Part shown: piece by piece, positions 36,268 to 45,510 of the stretch
Layout: the number at the start of each line of letters is the position of its first letter
Numbering within the stretch: the stretch's first letter is position 1
From: Arcobacter sp. CECT 8985
GTDB taxonomy: Bacteria; Campylobacterota; Campylobacteria; Campylobacterales; Arcobacteraceae
Length of the DNA: 64,000 nt
Assembly (NCBI RefSeq): GCF_004116495.1
Contig: NZ_PDKC01000008.1
Location: 25,115-89,114 of the forward strand
Reading direction: 5' to 3'
The notes under the pieces: generated by a model
What the model was told of the DNA's origin: nothing
Database searches by the model: none
The model's input: the letters and a program-made list of their open reading frames with translations, nothing else
Program-made: the position numbers and the translations under genes

Positions 36268-37360
36268 AAATATTTTAGAAGTTTGTTTATCTCCTGATTT
36301 AGGAGGTTTAGAACTTTATATGGCTAATTGTTCAAATCAATTTTCAAAAGAATTTAATGTAACTTGTATTGTTGCAAAGATTTCAAAATTAAAAGATTAT
36401 ATTACTGATATTGAAAAGTTTGAATTAAATAGAAAAAGTAGTTTTTCTATTTTGAATGCATTTAAATTAGCAAAAATAATTGACAAAAAAGATATTGATA
36501 TTGTTCATCTACATTGGACAAAAGATATTCCAATAATTGTTTTAGCAAAACTTCTTTCAAAAAGAAAACCTAAAATTGTTCAAACTAGACATATGAATAT
36601 GACTAGATTTAAAAGTGATTTTTATCACAAATTTTTATATAAAAATATCGATACAATTATTTGTGTTACAAAGTCTTTACAAGAGCAAATAACAAAATTT
36701 ATTCCTAGTAATATTAGACCTAATTTAGAATTAGTTTATTTAGGTGCTAATGAAGCTGAAATTTTAACTGATGAAGAGATAAATAGTTTCAAAAATAGTT
36801 TAGAGGTTGGAAACTCTTTTATGGTTGGACTTATAGGTAGAATAAATGAGTTTAAAGGTCAACATCTTTTGATAGAGGCAATGAAAGAGCTAAAACAAAA
36901 AAATTTAAATATAAAAGCTTACATTATTGGTTCTGCTATGAGTGAAGAGTATTTAGAAAAGTTAAAACAAAAAGTTGATTTACATGATTTAAACAATGTT
37001 TTGAAATTTGTTGGTTTTACAAAAGAGCCATATAAATTTATGCAAGCATGTGATGTAGTTCTAATGACTTCTAAAAATGAAACTTTTGGTTTGGTTACAA
37101 TAGAAGCAATGAAAAATCAAACAGCTGTGATTGCTTCAAATAGCGGTGGTGTTCTAGAAATAATTGAAGATGAAAATACTGGTTTACTTTTTGAAAATCA
37201 AAATGCAAATGATTTAGCAAAAAAAATTGAAAAACTGTATAACAATAAAAATTTAAAAGATAAATTAGCAAAAGCTGGAAAAAACAAAGCAGATAGAGAT
37301 TTTGATAACAATATGCAATTTAAAAAGTTAATAAAAGTATTTAAAACAATAGGAGAATAA
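36257..37360 (+). CDS. Glycosyltransferase family 4
   Basis: GT-B enzyme, 367 residues, likely adding a hexose or heptose to the LPS core. The acceptor domain begins LEVCLSPDLGGLELYM. The donor domain begins MVGLIGRINEFKGQHLLIEAM near residue 190. The EX7E block is KNETFGLVTIEAMKNQ (~275-290). The YrbL-type kinase gene follows directly, so sugar addition and phosphorylation may be coupled. Confidence 0.9.
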   Translation: MKNKNILEVCLSPDLGGLELYMANCSNQFSKEFNVTCIVAKISKLKDYITDIEKFELNRKSSFSILNAFKLAKIIDKKDIDIVHLHWTKDIPIIVLAKLLSKRKPKIVQTRHMNMTRFKSDFYHKFLYKNIDTIICVTKSLQEQITKFIPSNIRPNLELVYLGANEAEILTDEEINSFKNSLEVGNSFMVGLIGRINEFKGQHLLIEAMKELKQKNLNIKAYIIGSAMSEEYLEKLKQKVDLHDLNNVLKFVGFTKEPYKFMQACDVVLMTSKNETFGLVTIEAMKNQTAVIASNSGGVLEIIEDENTGLLFENQNANDLAKKIEKLYNNKNLKDKLAKAGKNKADRDFDNNMQFKKLIKVFKTIGE

Positions 37361-37924
37361 GTGCTTATTTTAAAAGAAGAAGATTTTATAGGAAAAGGAA
37401 GTGAACGAGCTTGCTATTTGCATCCAGAAGATAAAAATAAAGCAGTAAAAGTAACTTATAAAAATAATAAAAGAGAAAAAAATAAACAATCACAAAAAGA
37501 GATCGATTACTATAAAGAGTTAATAAAAAGAGGAATGAATGATTGGCAACATCTTCCAAAGTTTTATGGTGAAGTACAAACAAATCATGGTGAAGGTTTT
37601 ATAATTGAAGTTGTAAGAGATTATGATGGAGAAGTATCTAAAACATTTGCTCATTATATAAAAGAAAATGGTGTAGATTTTTATAAAAAAGAGTTAGAAG
37701 AGTATAAAGATTATTTTTTAAGAAATAAAATAATCTTTAATTATGGAATGATGCCTAAAAATATTCTTCTTAGAAAAAGAAGTGAAAAAAAATATGAATT
37801 GGTATTAATTGATGGATTAGGTGATGTTTCTCACTTTACATTACCAAATAAAATCCCATATTTCGCCAGAAGAAGAATAAAAAGAAGATGGGATAAGTTT
37901 ATAAATAAATATATTAAAAAGTAG
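37361..37924 (+). CDS. YrbL-family kinase-like protein
   Basis: A 187-residue protein of the PhoP-regulated YrbL family, which has a protein-kinase-like fold. It begins with GTG directly after the previous stop. The glycine loop and following strand are GKGSERACYLHPED near residues 10-23; the Lys strand is KAVKVTYK. The catalytic segment is reduced: NYGMMPKNILL near residue 130, then LVLIDGLGDV. Its substrate is unproven; context suggests LPS-core phosphorylation. It is one of three YrbL domains in this locus. A palindrome spans its 3' end. Confidence 0.83.
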   Translation: MLILKEEDFIGKGSERACYLHPEDKNKAVKVTYKNNKREKNKQSQKEIDYYKELIKRGMNDWQHLPKFYGEVQTNHGEGFIIEVVRDYDGEVSKTFAHYIKENGVDFYKKELEEYKDYFLRNKIIFNYGMMPKNILLRKRSEKKYELVLIDGLGDVSHFTLPNKIPYFARRRIKRRWDKFINKYIKK

Positions 37925-37942
37925 AAGTTTACTTTTTAATAT
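37911..37942. terminator. 13-bp perfect palindrome across convergent 3' ends
   Basis: The arms 37911-37923 and 37930-37942 pair perfectly around a 6-base loop. They include the last codons and stops of the YrbL gene (plus) and the GT9 gene (minus), which lie only 4 bases apart. An A-run on one side and a T-run on the other let it act as an intrinsic terminator in both directions. Confidence 0.75.
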
Positions 37943-39011
37943 TTAATATTTTAAATGCATTTTCTTGAATCTCATTTAAGTTAATATTTTCTAAATTTGA
38001 CTCAGTACCTTTTGGTGTTAAAGCAACTGAATTATCAGCTTTTGGACCACATAAAATATATTTTATAGGATCATTCCAAAATAAAGCAACTGTAGGAATG
38101 TTTAAACCTGAAGCAATATGTACAAAACTTGTATCTGGAGTAATTAATAAATCAAGTTCATTTAAAACTTCAGCTGCTTCATAGATACTTTTAGTTTTAA
38201 ATGGTATTGCTACATTTGTTAATGAGTTTTCATTAATTAATTTTTCAAAATATTCAAATTTACTTGGAATACAAAAAGGTATAATTTTTATCTTTTCATT
38301 TTTTAGTAGATTACATAAATCAATAATTTGTTTAGTGTTTAATGTTCTATCTTTATGTGAAGCATCTGTATTTAATCCTAGTAACTTATAATCTTTATAT
38401 TTTTTTATATAGTTTTGAATTTCTATATTTTTTTCTTTAGGTAGAGGAAAAATCATATTAGTATTATAATTATTAATACCAAGAAATTTAAGCACTTTTA
38501 GTCTTGTATCTGCCATATGAATAAGTTTTTTATCTCTAGTTTTATATACTTTATAATATAAACTTAATTCACTTTTATCAAACCCATATCTTTTTTTTGT
38601 TCCTGTATTTCCTAATATTAATTTTGGATTAATAATCATTGTATGTAAAGTTCTATGAAATCTTATTACTGTATCATCAATTGCTAAATCATAATGATTA
38701 TTTCTCATTTTAAATATTTCTATCCATGATTTCAGCCAATTTCTTTTTTTATACTTTAAATATACATTATTTACTTCTGGAAGATATTTATACATAAAGT
38801 GATTATTTAGACTTGCATATATGTCAATTCTAGCATTTGGATAAAATCTATTTAGTTCCCTTATTAAAGGATAACTTAAAATAGCATCTCCTATTCCACC
38901 ATCTCTAATTAATAGTATTCTACTAATTTTTAAATTGATTATATTTTCATTATACTTTTTTTGTGCAATTTTTTTAAATAAATAGTTTTTTATTTTTTGT
39001 TTTAAAGTCAT
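37929..39011 (-). CDS. Glycosyltransferase family 9 (heptosyltransferase-like)
   Basis: A 360-residue GT9 enzyme on the minus strand. The N-terminal block is ILLIRDGGIGDAILSYPLI, near residue 32. The donor site is LLITPDTSFVHIASGLNIPTVALF near 290, where the usual NDTGP is changed to TPDTSF, common in core heptosyltransferases other than WaaC/WaaF. It begins with a longer basic N-terminus than its paralogues. It is probably a later core heptose addition. It stands alone, facing the YrbL gene. Confidence 0.87.
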   Translation of the reverse strand: MTLKQKIKNYLFKKIAQKKYNENIINLKISRILLIRDGGIGDAILSYPLIRELNRFYPNARIDIYASLNNHFMYKYLPEVNNVYLKYKKRNWLKSWIEIFKMRNNHYDLAIDDTVIRFHRTLHTMIINPKLILGNTGTKKRYGFDKSELSLYYKVYKTRDKKLIHMADTRLKVLKFLGINNYNTNMIFPLPKEKNIEIQNYIKKYKDYKLLGLNTDASHKDRTLNTKQIIDLCNLLKNEKIKIIPFCIPSKFEYFEKLINENSLTNVAIPFKTKSIYEAAEVLNELDLLITPDTSFVHIASGLNIPTVALFWNDPIKYILCGPKADNSVALTPKGTESNLENINLNEIQENAFKILNIKK

Positions 39012-39122
39012 TTTTACCTAAGTTTTATTTTATTAATTTAGCAATTTTATAAAAATAGTTCTGTTTATATCCTTAAAATTTATTATGATAAAATGCCAAC
39101 TTGACAATATCTAGGAGTGTAA

Positions 39123-39716
39123 ATGATTTTTTTGGATGAAAGTTTATATATAAATAAAGGTACAAATAGAGTTTGCTATATGCATCCAAATGATAAAACT
39201 AAATGTTTAAAAATAGATTTAAAAGAGAATAAAGAAACCAGAAGAGAATTAAAATATTATAAAAAGCTTATTAAAAAAGATATTCCTTTTGATTTTCTTT
39301 CAAAATATTATGGCGAAGTAGAGACAAATTTAGGAAAAGCAGAAGTTTTTGAATTAATTAGAGATAGTAATGGATTTATATCAATGGAAGTAGATAAATA
39401 TTTAAAGAATAGTAATAATATTGAGGAAATCGAAAATTTATTAAAATTAGTTCCTTTATTAAAAAAATATATTTTTGAAAATAAAATATTTGTAAAAGAT
39501 TTAAATAGCGTAAATATAATGTATCAGCAAAATAGTCATAAAACTAGATTAGTAATAATTGATGGATTGTCTCATAGTAATTATAATCCATTTTTTTATA
39601 AATGTGATTATTTTATTAAGAAAAAGATTGATAAAAGTTGGAATAGTTTTATTGATTCTTTAATTAAAAGAGAAAAGATAAAAGAAAATTCTAAATTTAT
39701 GAAATATTTAAAATAA
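39123..39716 (+). CDS. YrbL-family kinase-like protein
   Basis: Second YrbL-domain protein, 197 residues. The glycine loop is INKGTNRVCYMHPND, the Lys strand is KCLKIDLK, then GEVETNLGKAEVFELI. The late catalytic segment is KDLNSVNIMYQ and LVIIDGLSHS. Compared with the YrbL protein encoded at 37361 it is clearly diverged, so this is not a recent copy. It starts after TAGGAG with a divergent gene behind, so it likely has its own promoter (an AT-rich TATGATAAAAT lies at about 39085). Confidence 0.82.
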   Translation: MIFLDESLYINKGTNRVCYMHPNDKTKCLKIDLKENKETRRELKYYKKLIKKDIPFDFLSKYYGEVETNLGKAEVFELIRDSNGFISMEVDKYLKNSNNIEEIENLLKLVPLLKKYIFENKIFVKDLNSVNIMYQQNSHKTRLVIIDGLSHSNYNPFFYKCDYFIKKKIDKSWNSFIDSLIKREKIKENSKFMKYLK

Positions 39717-39792
39717 TAATATATTATGTTCTTATTAGATATTTTAGATATAATTATTGCCTTTATATACAAAAAAGGACAATAATTTATTT

Positions 39793-41091
39793 ATGAAAAA
39801 AGTAAGTAGAGATATAACTGAAGTTGTTGATAATTATTTATGCCATAGTTGTGGTTCTTGCTTCTCTTCTTGCGGTCATGATTGTATTTCCTATGAAACA
39901 ACAACAATGGGATATTTATTCCCTAAAATTGATTATAATTCTTGTACAAATTGTGGATTATGTTTTGATGTTTGTCCTGGAGATCATTTTTCAATTAAAT
40001 TAAAAGAAAAAACAAAAGAAATAGATCCTTTTATTGGTAATATTAAAACTACATATGTTGGATATTCTAATGATAAAGAGATTTATAATAATTCTCAAAG
40101 TGGTGGTATAACTACAGAAATATTAAGATATTTATTAGATAATGATATTGTATCTGCAGCTGTGGTTACAGTTATGAATGAAGAAATGTCTGCAAGTAAA
40201 GCTAAAATAATTACTTCCTCTAAGGAACTAAAATTATCACAAAAATCTAAGTATTTACCAACAAATTTAAATTCATTAGTTCCTGAACTTTTGAAAATAA
40301 AAGGTAAAATTGCAGTTGTAGGTTTGTCTTGTCACATTCAAGGATTAGAAAATTTAAAAAAAATAAAGAGAAAATTAAATGATAAATTAATTAAAATTGG
40401 ATTGATTTGTGAAAAAATAATGTTAAATTCATCTTTGGATTATTTTACAAATGAGTTATCAATAAAAACACAACAAATAAAAGAATTTTCATTTAAAGAT
40501 CCATATTATACAAAGTATCCTGGGGATATTAGTTTAGTAACAAAAGATAATAATAGATTTTTTTTAGATAGAAAATATAGAAAGAATATGAAAGATTTTT
40601 TTACTCCTATTAGATGTATGTTATGTTTTGATAAAATGAATATATATTCAGATATAGTTTTGGGTGATCCACATGGAATTGATAATATAAATGATGAAAG
40701 TGGAGAAAATTTAGTTTTAATAAGAACAGAAATTGGAACTAAAATAATAGAAGAAATGATGAAGTTAAAGCTTATAACTTTACGTGAGGTTTCAACAGAT
40801 GATGCTATTACAGGCCAAGGAATAGAAAAAAAACGAAAGAAATTTAATTCATATATAAATGCATGGAAAAATTTAGGTAAGAAAATTCCCGATTATCCTC
40901 AATCTGTTTTTGACTTTTCAATAGCTACAGATGAAAAAGATATTAAAAAGTCTGAAATGCATATTCAATCTGCAATTGAATTAGACAAAATTCAAAATAA
41001 AGATGAAATTTTAAAAAAAGCACGGCACTATTATGAAAATAAAAATGGTAAAAAAACATTTTTTAGATATTTTAAAAAAATTTTTAGATAA
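39793..41091 (+). CDS. F420 hydrogenase/dehydrogenase beta-subunit-like Fe-S protein
   Basis: Iron-sulfur protein of the FrhB-like family that is often encoded next to polysaccharide pyruvyltransferases. Two ferredoxin-type clusters are near the N-terminus (CHSCGSCFSSC and CTNCGLCFDVCPGD). The middle has the family SQSGGITTEILRYLL and GLSCHIQGLENL motifs, and GDPHGID follows near residue 290. I start at 39793 (MKKVSRD), as the earlier in-frame TTG has no ribosome site; AAGGAC is 13 bases upstream, which is rather far. Its exact role in glycan assembly is not established. Confidence 0.85.
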   Translation: MKKVSRDITEVVDNYLCHSCGSCFSSCGHDCISYETTTMGYLFPKIDYNSCTNCGLCFDVCPGDHFSIKLKEKTKEIDPFIGNIKTTYVGYSNDKEIYNNSQSGGITTEILRYLLDNDIVSAAVVTVMNEEMSASKAKIITSSKELKLSQKSKYLPTNLNSLVPELLKIKGKIAVVGLSCHIQGLENLKKIKRKLNDKLIKIGLICEKIMLNSSLDYFTNELSIKTQQIKEFSFKDPYYTKYPGDISLVTKDNNRFFLDRKYRKNMKDFFTPIRCMLCFDKMNIYSDIVLGDPHGIDNINDESGENLVLIRTEIGTKIIEEMMKLKLITLREVSTDDAITGQGIEKKRKKFNSYINAWKNLGKKIPDYPQSVFDFSIATDEKDIKKSEMHIQSAIELDKIQNKDEILKKARHYYENKNGKKTFFRYFKKIFR

Positions 41092-41102
41092 AGGGGAAAT
41101 AG

Positions 41103-42245
41103 ATGTTAATAGAGATACAAAATGTAGGTTTTGTAAATAAAGGAGCAGAGTTAATGCTTTATGCAATTTTGCAAGAGATAAAGAGTAAGTATCCATATGC
41201 AGAATTTGTAATGACTCCTAATTTAAATATTTCTCCTTTCAAAAAAAGAGCTTCATTAGGCATTTATCAAAAAGTTACATATGAAAAGATGGGTATTGAT
41301 ATTGGAGATATTTTTATTTCATTTATTTCAAAAAAACGAAGAGAAATGTATGGGTTAGTAAGAACTAAAGACGTAGATGTAGTTTTAGATGCTGCAGGTT
41401 TTGCTCATGGAGATCAATGGGGTGTAAAAAATACAAAGAAATTATTTAACTATTCAAAAAAATTAAAAAAAAATAATAAAAAATTAATACTTTTACCTCA
41501 AGCTTTTGGACCTTTTTCTAATAATGAAATTAAAGAAAATATGAAAAATTTAATTAAAAATTGTGATTTAGTTTTTGCAAGAGAAGAAGTCTCTTTTAAT
41601 TATCTGAAAAATATAGATGCAAATAGTAATAATATTTATAATATGCCAGATTTTACTAATTTAGTTAAAGCTACAAGTGTTGATTTTAATTTTGAAAATA
41701 ATGATTTTTGTATAATTCCAAATTATAAAATGGTTAGTAAAAACTGGATTGGTTCTAATGGTAATAGTTATTTAGAACTGATCTCTAAATCAATAAAATA
41801 TTTAAGACAAAAAGGTAAAAAACCTTTTATTTTAATTCATGAAGGTAAAAAAGATAGCTTATTAGCTGAAAGTATCTCTAATGAAGTTGGTGGAATAAAT
41901 ATTTTTAAAGAAGAAGACCCTTTAAAAGTAAAAGGCATACTTAATGGAGTATCAGGGGTTATTGGTAGTAGATTTCATAGTTTAGTTAGTTCTTTAAGTC
42001 AAGCTACACCTGCATTAGGTACGAGTTGGAGTCATAAGTATCAGATGCTTTTTAAAGATTATAATTTTGAAAAAGGTATTTTAAATTTAGATTCATCTGA
42101 TAGTGAAATATATGAAAAAATAGATTTGATTATTAATGAAGACACTAACAAAGAAATCATAAAAAAATTAGAAGAAAAATCATTAAAATTAAAAGAGTTG
42201 ACTAAACAAATGTGGGAAAAAGTGTTTGAAACTTTAGAAAAATAA
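41103..42245 (+). CDS. Polysaccharide pyruvyltransferase family protein
   Basis: CsaB/WcaK-type enzyme that puts ketal pyruvate, or a related group, on a sugar; 380 residues. Signs are NVGFVNKGAELMLYAIL at the N-terminus, VDVVLDAAGFAHGDQWG, LILLPQAFGPF near residue 130, and the C-terminal GVIGSRFHSLVSSLSQATPALG with the conserved His. Genes upstream (Fe-S partner) and downstream (kinase) lie 10-11 bases away. The family can have other activities, so pyruvylation is likely but not certain. Confidence 0.88.
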   Translation: MLIEIQNVGFVNKGAELMLYAILQEIKSKYPYAEFVMTPNLNISPFKKRASLGIYQKVTYEKMGIDIGDIFISFISKKRREMYGLVRTKDVDVVLDAAGFAHGDQWGVKNTKKLFNYSKKLKKNNKKLILLPQAFGPFSNNEIKENMKNLIKNCDLVFAREEVSFNYLKNIDANSNNIYNMPDFTNLVKATSVDFNFENNDFCIIPNYKMVSKNWIGSNGNSYLELISKSIKYLRQKGKKPFILIHEGKKDSLLAESISNEVGGINIFKEEDPLKVKGILNGVSGVIGSRFHSLVSSLSQATPALGTSWSHKYQMLFKDYNFEKGILNLDSSDSEIYEKIDLIINEDTNKEIIKKLEEKSLKLKELTKQMWEKVFETLEK

Positions 42246-42254
42246 GGGAAAAGA

Positions 42255-43001
42255 TTGAGTATTAAGTATAAACTAAACAATAATTATAAAAATATAAAAG
42301 AATTTTTGATTAATATAAAAGCGTTTTTTGAAGAGAATTCTAATACTATTCATAAAGCTAGGAATGAGCTTAAAGTAATAGAGTATAAAGGAATAAAAAC
42401 AGTTGTAAAAGCTTTTAAAGTTCCAAATATCATAAACCAAATAGCATATGCTTACTTTAGAGATTCAAAAGCGAAAAAGTCTTATGAAAATGCGGTAAAA
42501 CTAATAGAATTAGGAATAAATACTCCAAAGCCAATTGGATATATTGAGTTTTATCAAAATTTTTTATTTAAAAAAAGTTTTTTTATAAGTGAAAAGTTTG
42601 AGTACAAATATACAATAAGAGAACCTTTACGACATTTAGATTTTGAAAATAGAGAAGAGATAATCAAAGGGTTTGTAAAATTTACGTATAATCTTCATCA
42701 AAATGGTGTATATCATAAAGATTATTCTGCAGGTAATATTTTAGTTGCAAAAACAGATGATGATTATGAATTTTCAGTTGTTGATATTAATAGAATGCAG
42801 TTTAAGGCAATTGATTTGCATACAGGTTTAGATAATTTTGCAAAACTTTGGCTTGATGAAAATAGCTTATTACTTATTGCAAAAGAGTATGCAAAACTTG
42901 CAAATGTAGATGAAAACAAAGCCATTGATATTTTAAAACAGTGTGATAAAAAATTAAAAAGTTTTGTGGAGTTTAAAAGAAAAATAAGAGGTAAGAAATA
43001 A
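42255..43001 (+). CDS. LPS kinase, InaA/KdkA/WaaP family
   Basis: A 248-residue kinase-fold protein with a TTG start after AAGGGAA. The Lys strand is GIKTVVKAFKVPN, the following helix is KAKKSYENAVKLIELGINTPKPIG, the catalytic loop is YHKDYSAGNILV near residue 155 and the metal Asp is VVDINRM near 177. The HKDYSxGN loop is intact, so activity is likely. The family phosphorylates Kdo or heptose of the LPS inner core. It is the best-conserved of the five kinase-like proteins in the locus. Confidence 0.85.
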   Translation: MSIKYKLNNNYKNIKEFLINIKAFFEENSNTIHKARNELKVIEYKGIKTVVKAFKVPNIINQIAYAYFRDSKAKKSYENAVKLIELGINTPKPIGYIEFYQNFLFKKSFFISEKFEYKYTIREPLRHLDFENREEIIKGFVKFTYNLHQNGVYHKDYSAGNILVAKTDDDYEFSVVDINRMQFKAIDLHTGLDNFAKLWLDENSLLLIAKEYAKLANVDENKAIDILKQCDKKLKSFVEFKRKIRGKK

Positions 43002-43966
43002 TGAACTTATTGATTTCAAGACATGATAAAATTGGTGATTTTGTTGTGACGCTACCTTTATTTAAAGCAATTAAAACTCAATATCCCCAAACAAAAATCA
43101 CTGCGTTAGTAAGTAAAATAAACTTTGATTTTGCAAAAAATATAGAATTTATTGATGATGTTATTTTATTTGATAAAAATGATTTAAAAACAACTTTAAA
43201 TATTATAAAACAGAAAAATTTTGACGCAAGTATAAGTGGTTATATTGATACTAAATTAGGTAAACTCTTATTTAAAAGTAAAATAAAAAAAAGAGTTGCC
43301 CCTGCAACAAAAATAGCACAACTTTTTTTTAATAAAAGAGTAAAACAAAGAAGAAGTAAAGTAAAAAAAACAGAGTGGGAATATAATTTAGATTTAGCAA
43401 AAAAGTTATTTAAAGATATAAATTTGGAGTTTGAAAGGCCTCTTTTAAATTTAGATGGAACAGAACAAATAAAAGAGTTTAGGTCTTGTTATAATATCAA
43501 TGAATCAAAAAAAATTGTAGCATTTCATCCAGGTTTTGGAGGAAGTAGTGATGGTAATTTGTCTTTTGAAGATTATATTCATTTAGCAAAAAAAGCATCA
43601 ACTATAAAAAATGTACAAGTGGTATTTACATTTGGACCTGATGATTTAAAAGTAAAAGATAAGTTTATTTCAAAAGTAGATTTTGAGGCAGTTTTTTATG
43701 AATCAACTGGTGCAATTATTGATTTTTGTAAGCTATTAAGTCAATTTGAATTATTTATTAGTACATCAACTGGACCTATGCATTTAGCAGGATGTACAAA
43801 TATTAAAACTATATCTTTTTTTGGTAATAATCTATTTGCAAGTTCAAAAAGATGGGCAACAGTAAGTGAAAGTAAAAATCAAAATAATTTTATGCTTGAT
43901 TTAGATTATTCAAAAGATCAATATTTAAAAATAGAAAAAAGATTAGAAGAGATATTAAATGCATAG
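43001..43966 (+). CDS. Glycosyltransferase family 9 (heptosyltransferase-like)
   Basis: A 321-residue GT9 enzyme. The first block is NLLISRHDKIGDFVVTLPLFKAI, which replaces the usual RxGDxI by KIGDFV. The donor-site block is ELFISTSTGPMHLAGCTNIKTISFFG near residue 245, with STSTGP in place of NDTGP. It sits between two kinase-like genes, overlapping both by 1-8 bases. It probably adds a core heptose; the position added is unknown. Confidence 0.87.
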   Translation: MNLLISRHDKIGDFVVTLPLFKAIKTQYPQTKITALVSKINFDFAKNIEFIDDVILFDKNDLKTTLNIIKQKNFDASISGYIDTKLGKLLFKSKIKKRVAPATKIAQLFFNKRVKQRRSKVKKTEWEYNLDLAKKLFKDINLEFERPLLNLDGTEQIKEFRSCYNINESKKIVAFHPGFGGSSDGNLSFEDYIHLAKKASTIKNVQVVFTFGPDDLKVKDKFISKVDFEAVFYESTGAIIDFCKLLSQFELFISTSTGPMHLAGCTNIKTISFFGNNLFASSKRWATVSESKNQNNFMLDLDYSKDQYLKIEKRLEEILNA

Positions 43967-45509
43967 TGTTGATAGTATAATTCAAAAAATTTTAGTTAAA
44001 CTTGCTAAAAAAGAGTTTTCTTTTTATAAATATGATGATAATACAATTACCTTTTCAATAACAGAAAATAGATTAAATACATTATTAAAAGTAATTTTTA
44101 AACTATGTTCAAAAGAATCATATTGTTTTTCAATTATAAGAGAAGAGTATGATTTAGTAGAAGTTATAATTTATTCAAATAGTAATGATAAAAAAATAAA
44201 AGTATTATTAGAAGATGTGGATAAAAAAGTTATTTTAGAATATAGAAAAAAAGTTTTAAAATATAAAAAATATAAAATTTATCCAATTATTGGTCCAGAT
44301 GGAGTAGGTAAAACTACTCTTCTTACAAATACATTTAACCCAAAAGAAAAAAGTTTAATTTATAAAAGATTTAAAAAAATAGTAAGAAGATCAATTATTT
44401 ATAATATATCTTATCCTATAAATAAATATTTATTAAAGAAAAAATTAGGAAGAAAACCAGAAAAAGACCAACATGATGATATTCATTATATGTTAGTTAT
44501 TCTTGCTGGTTTATTATATTATCCATATTTAGTTTATAACTCTTTAGTTAAAAAGAAAATAGTATTTATTGATAGGTTTTTTAATGATTATCTATTAGAA
44601 AATATATCTTTTTTAGATAAAAAAACAACTCTTAGAAAAGGTTGGAAAAATATTTTAAGATATATACCAACTATTTATTGGACGATTCATTTAGATGCAA
44701 AAGCCAAGATAATCTTAGAAAGAAAAGATGAATTAAAAAAAAGAGATGTAAAAAAGTATAGAAAAGCAAATTTTAAAATATATTTGCAAAAACCATCAAT
44801 TGTTTATACTTATATAAATACTGCACTTGAACTCTCTTTTTGTCAAAATGTTTTATTAAAAATATCAAGAAGAATAGGTATTGCTTTATCTGATGAATTT
44901 TTGTATCAAATTAATGATGATTTATTAATAGCTAAAGGTGGAGAAAGAGCTTGCTATTTACATCCAGAAGATAATACAAAAGTTATTAAAAGTGTATTCT
45001 CAAAAGGTTCTCATAATAATCAAAATAAATTAGAATACATATATATGAATTATTTAAAAAATAAGAAAAAAGATTTATCACATATTACAAATTGTTATGG
45101 GTATATAAAAACAAATATTGGTAAAGCATTGGTTTTTGATAGAGTTTTAAATTATGATAACACACCTGCAAAATCTTTTAGATATATGGTGGCAAATAAA
45201 TTAATTTCTTTGGATGAACAAAAAAAATTATTAGATGAATTAAAAAAATATTTAGAAGATAATGAGATTTTATTTGTAGATACAAGTTTAACAAATCTAT
45301 TTTGTCCCCAAATTCAAGAAGATAAATATAAAATTATAATTGTAGATGGTCTTGGTGCAAAAAGAATGGGGTTGAAATTTTGGTTATATAGAAATTCAAA
45401 ACTTTATACAAAGTATAAGATTAAAAGACAATGGGAAAAATTTATGGTGATGTACAAAAAGGATGTAAAAAGAGCTGAACTTGGCCAACGTCCTTTTACA
45501 AGGTTATAA
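43959..45509 (+). CDS. Fusion: thymidylate-kinase-like P-loop domain + YrbL domain
   Basis: A 516-residue two-module protein. Residues 1-100 are an N-terminal region I do not recognise. Residues ~108-310 are a P-loop nucleotide kinase: Walker A IGPDGVGKTT at 111-120 and a DRFFNDY segment near 205 like the DR(Y/H) of thymidylate kinases. Residues ~320-500 are a YrbL domain with AKGGERACYLHPEDN, KVIKSVFS and IIIVDGLGAK. The coding run is continuous with no frameshift, so the fusion is real in this sequence. It lies between a GT9 gene and a GH-like gene in the LPS locus. Both modules may act on sugar-phosphate substrates; this is inference. Confidence 0.85.
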   Translation: MHSVDSIIQKILVKLAKKEFSFYKYDDNTITFSITENRLNTLLKVIFKLCSKESYCFSIIREEYDLVEVIIYSNSNDKKIKVLLEDVDKKVILEYRKKVLKYKKYKIYPIIGPDGVGKTTLLTNTFNPKEKSLIYKRFKKIVRRSIIYNISYPINKYLLKKKLGRKPEKDQHDDIHYMLVILAGLLYYPYLVYNSLVKKKIVFIDRFFNDYLLENISFLDKKTTLRKGWKNILRYIPTIYWTIHLDAKAKIILERKDELKKRDVKKYRKANFKIYLQKPSIVYTYINTALELSFCQNVLLKISRRIGIALSDEFLYQINDDLLIAKGGERACYLHPEDNTKVIKSVFSKGSHNNQNKLEYIYMNYLKNKKKDLSHITNCYGYIKTNIGKALVFDRVLNYDNTPAKSFRYMVANKLISLDEQKKLLDELKKYLEDNEILFVDTSLTNLFCPQIQEDKYKIIIVDGLGAKRMGLKFWLYRNSKLYTKYKIKRQWEKFMVMYKKDVKRAELGQRPFTRL

Positions 45510-45510
45510 T

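Noticed and set aside
37361..45509. Recent duplication or mobile element spreading YrbL genes
   Set aside because: The three YrbL domains share only short motifs, and no flanking repeats, transposase or integrase are present.
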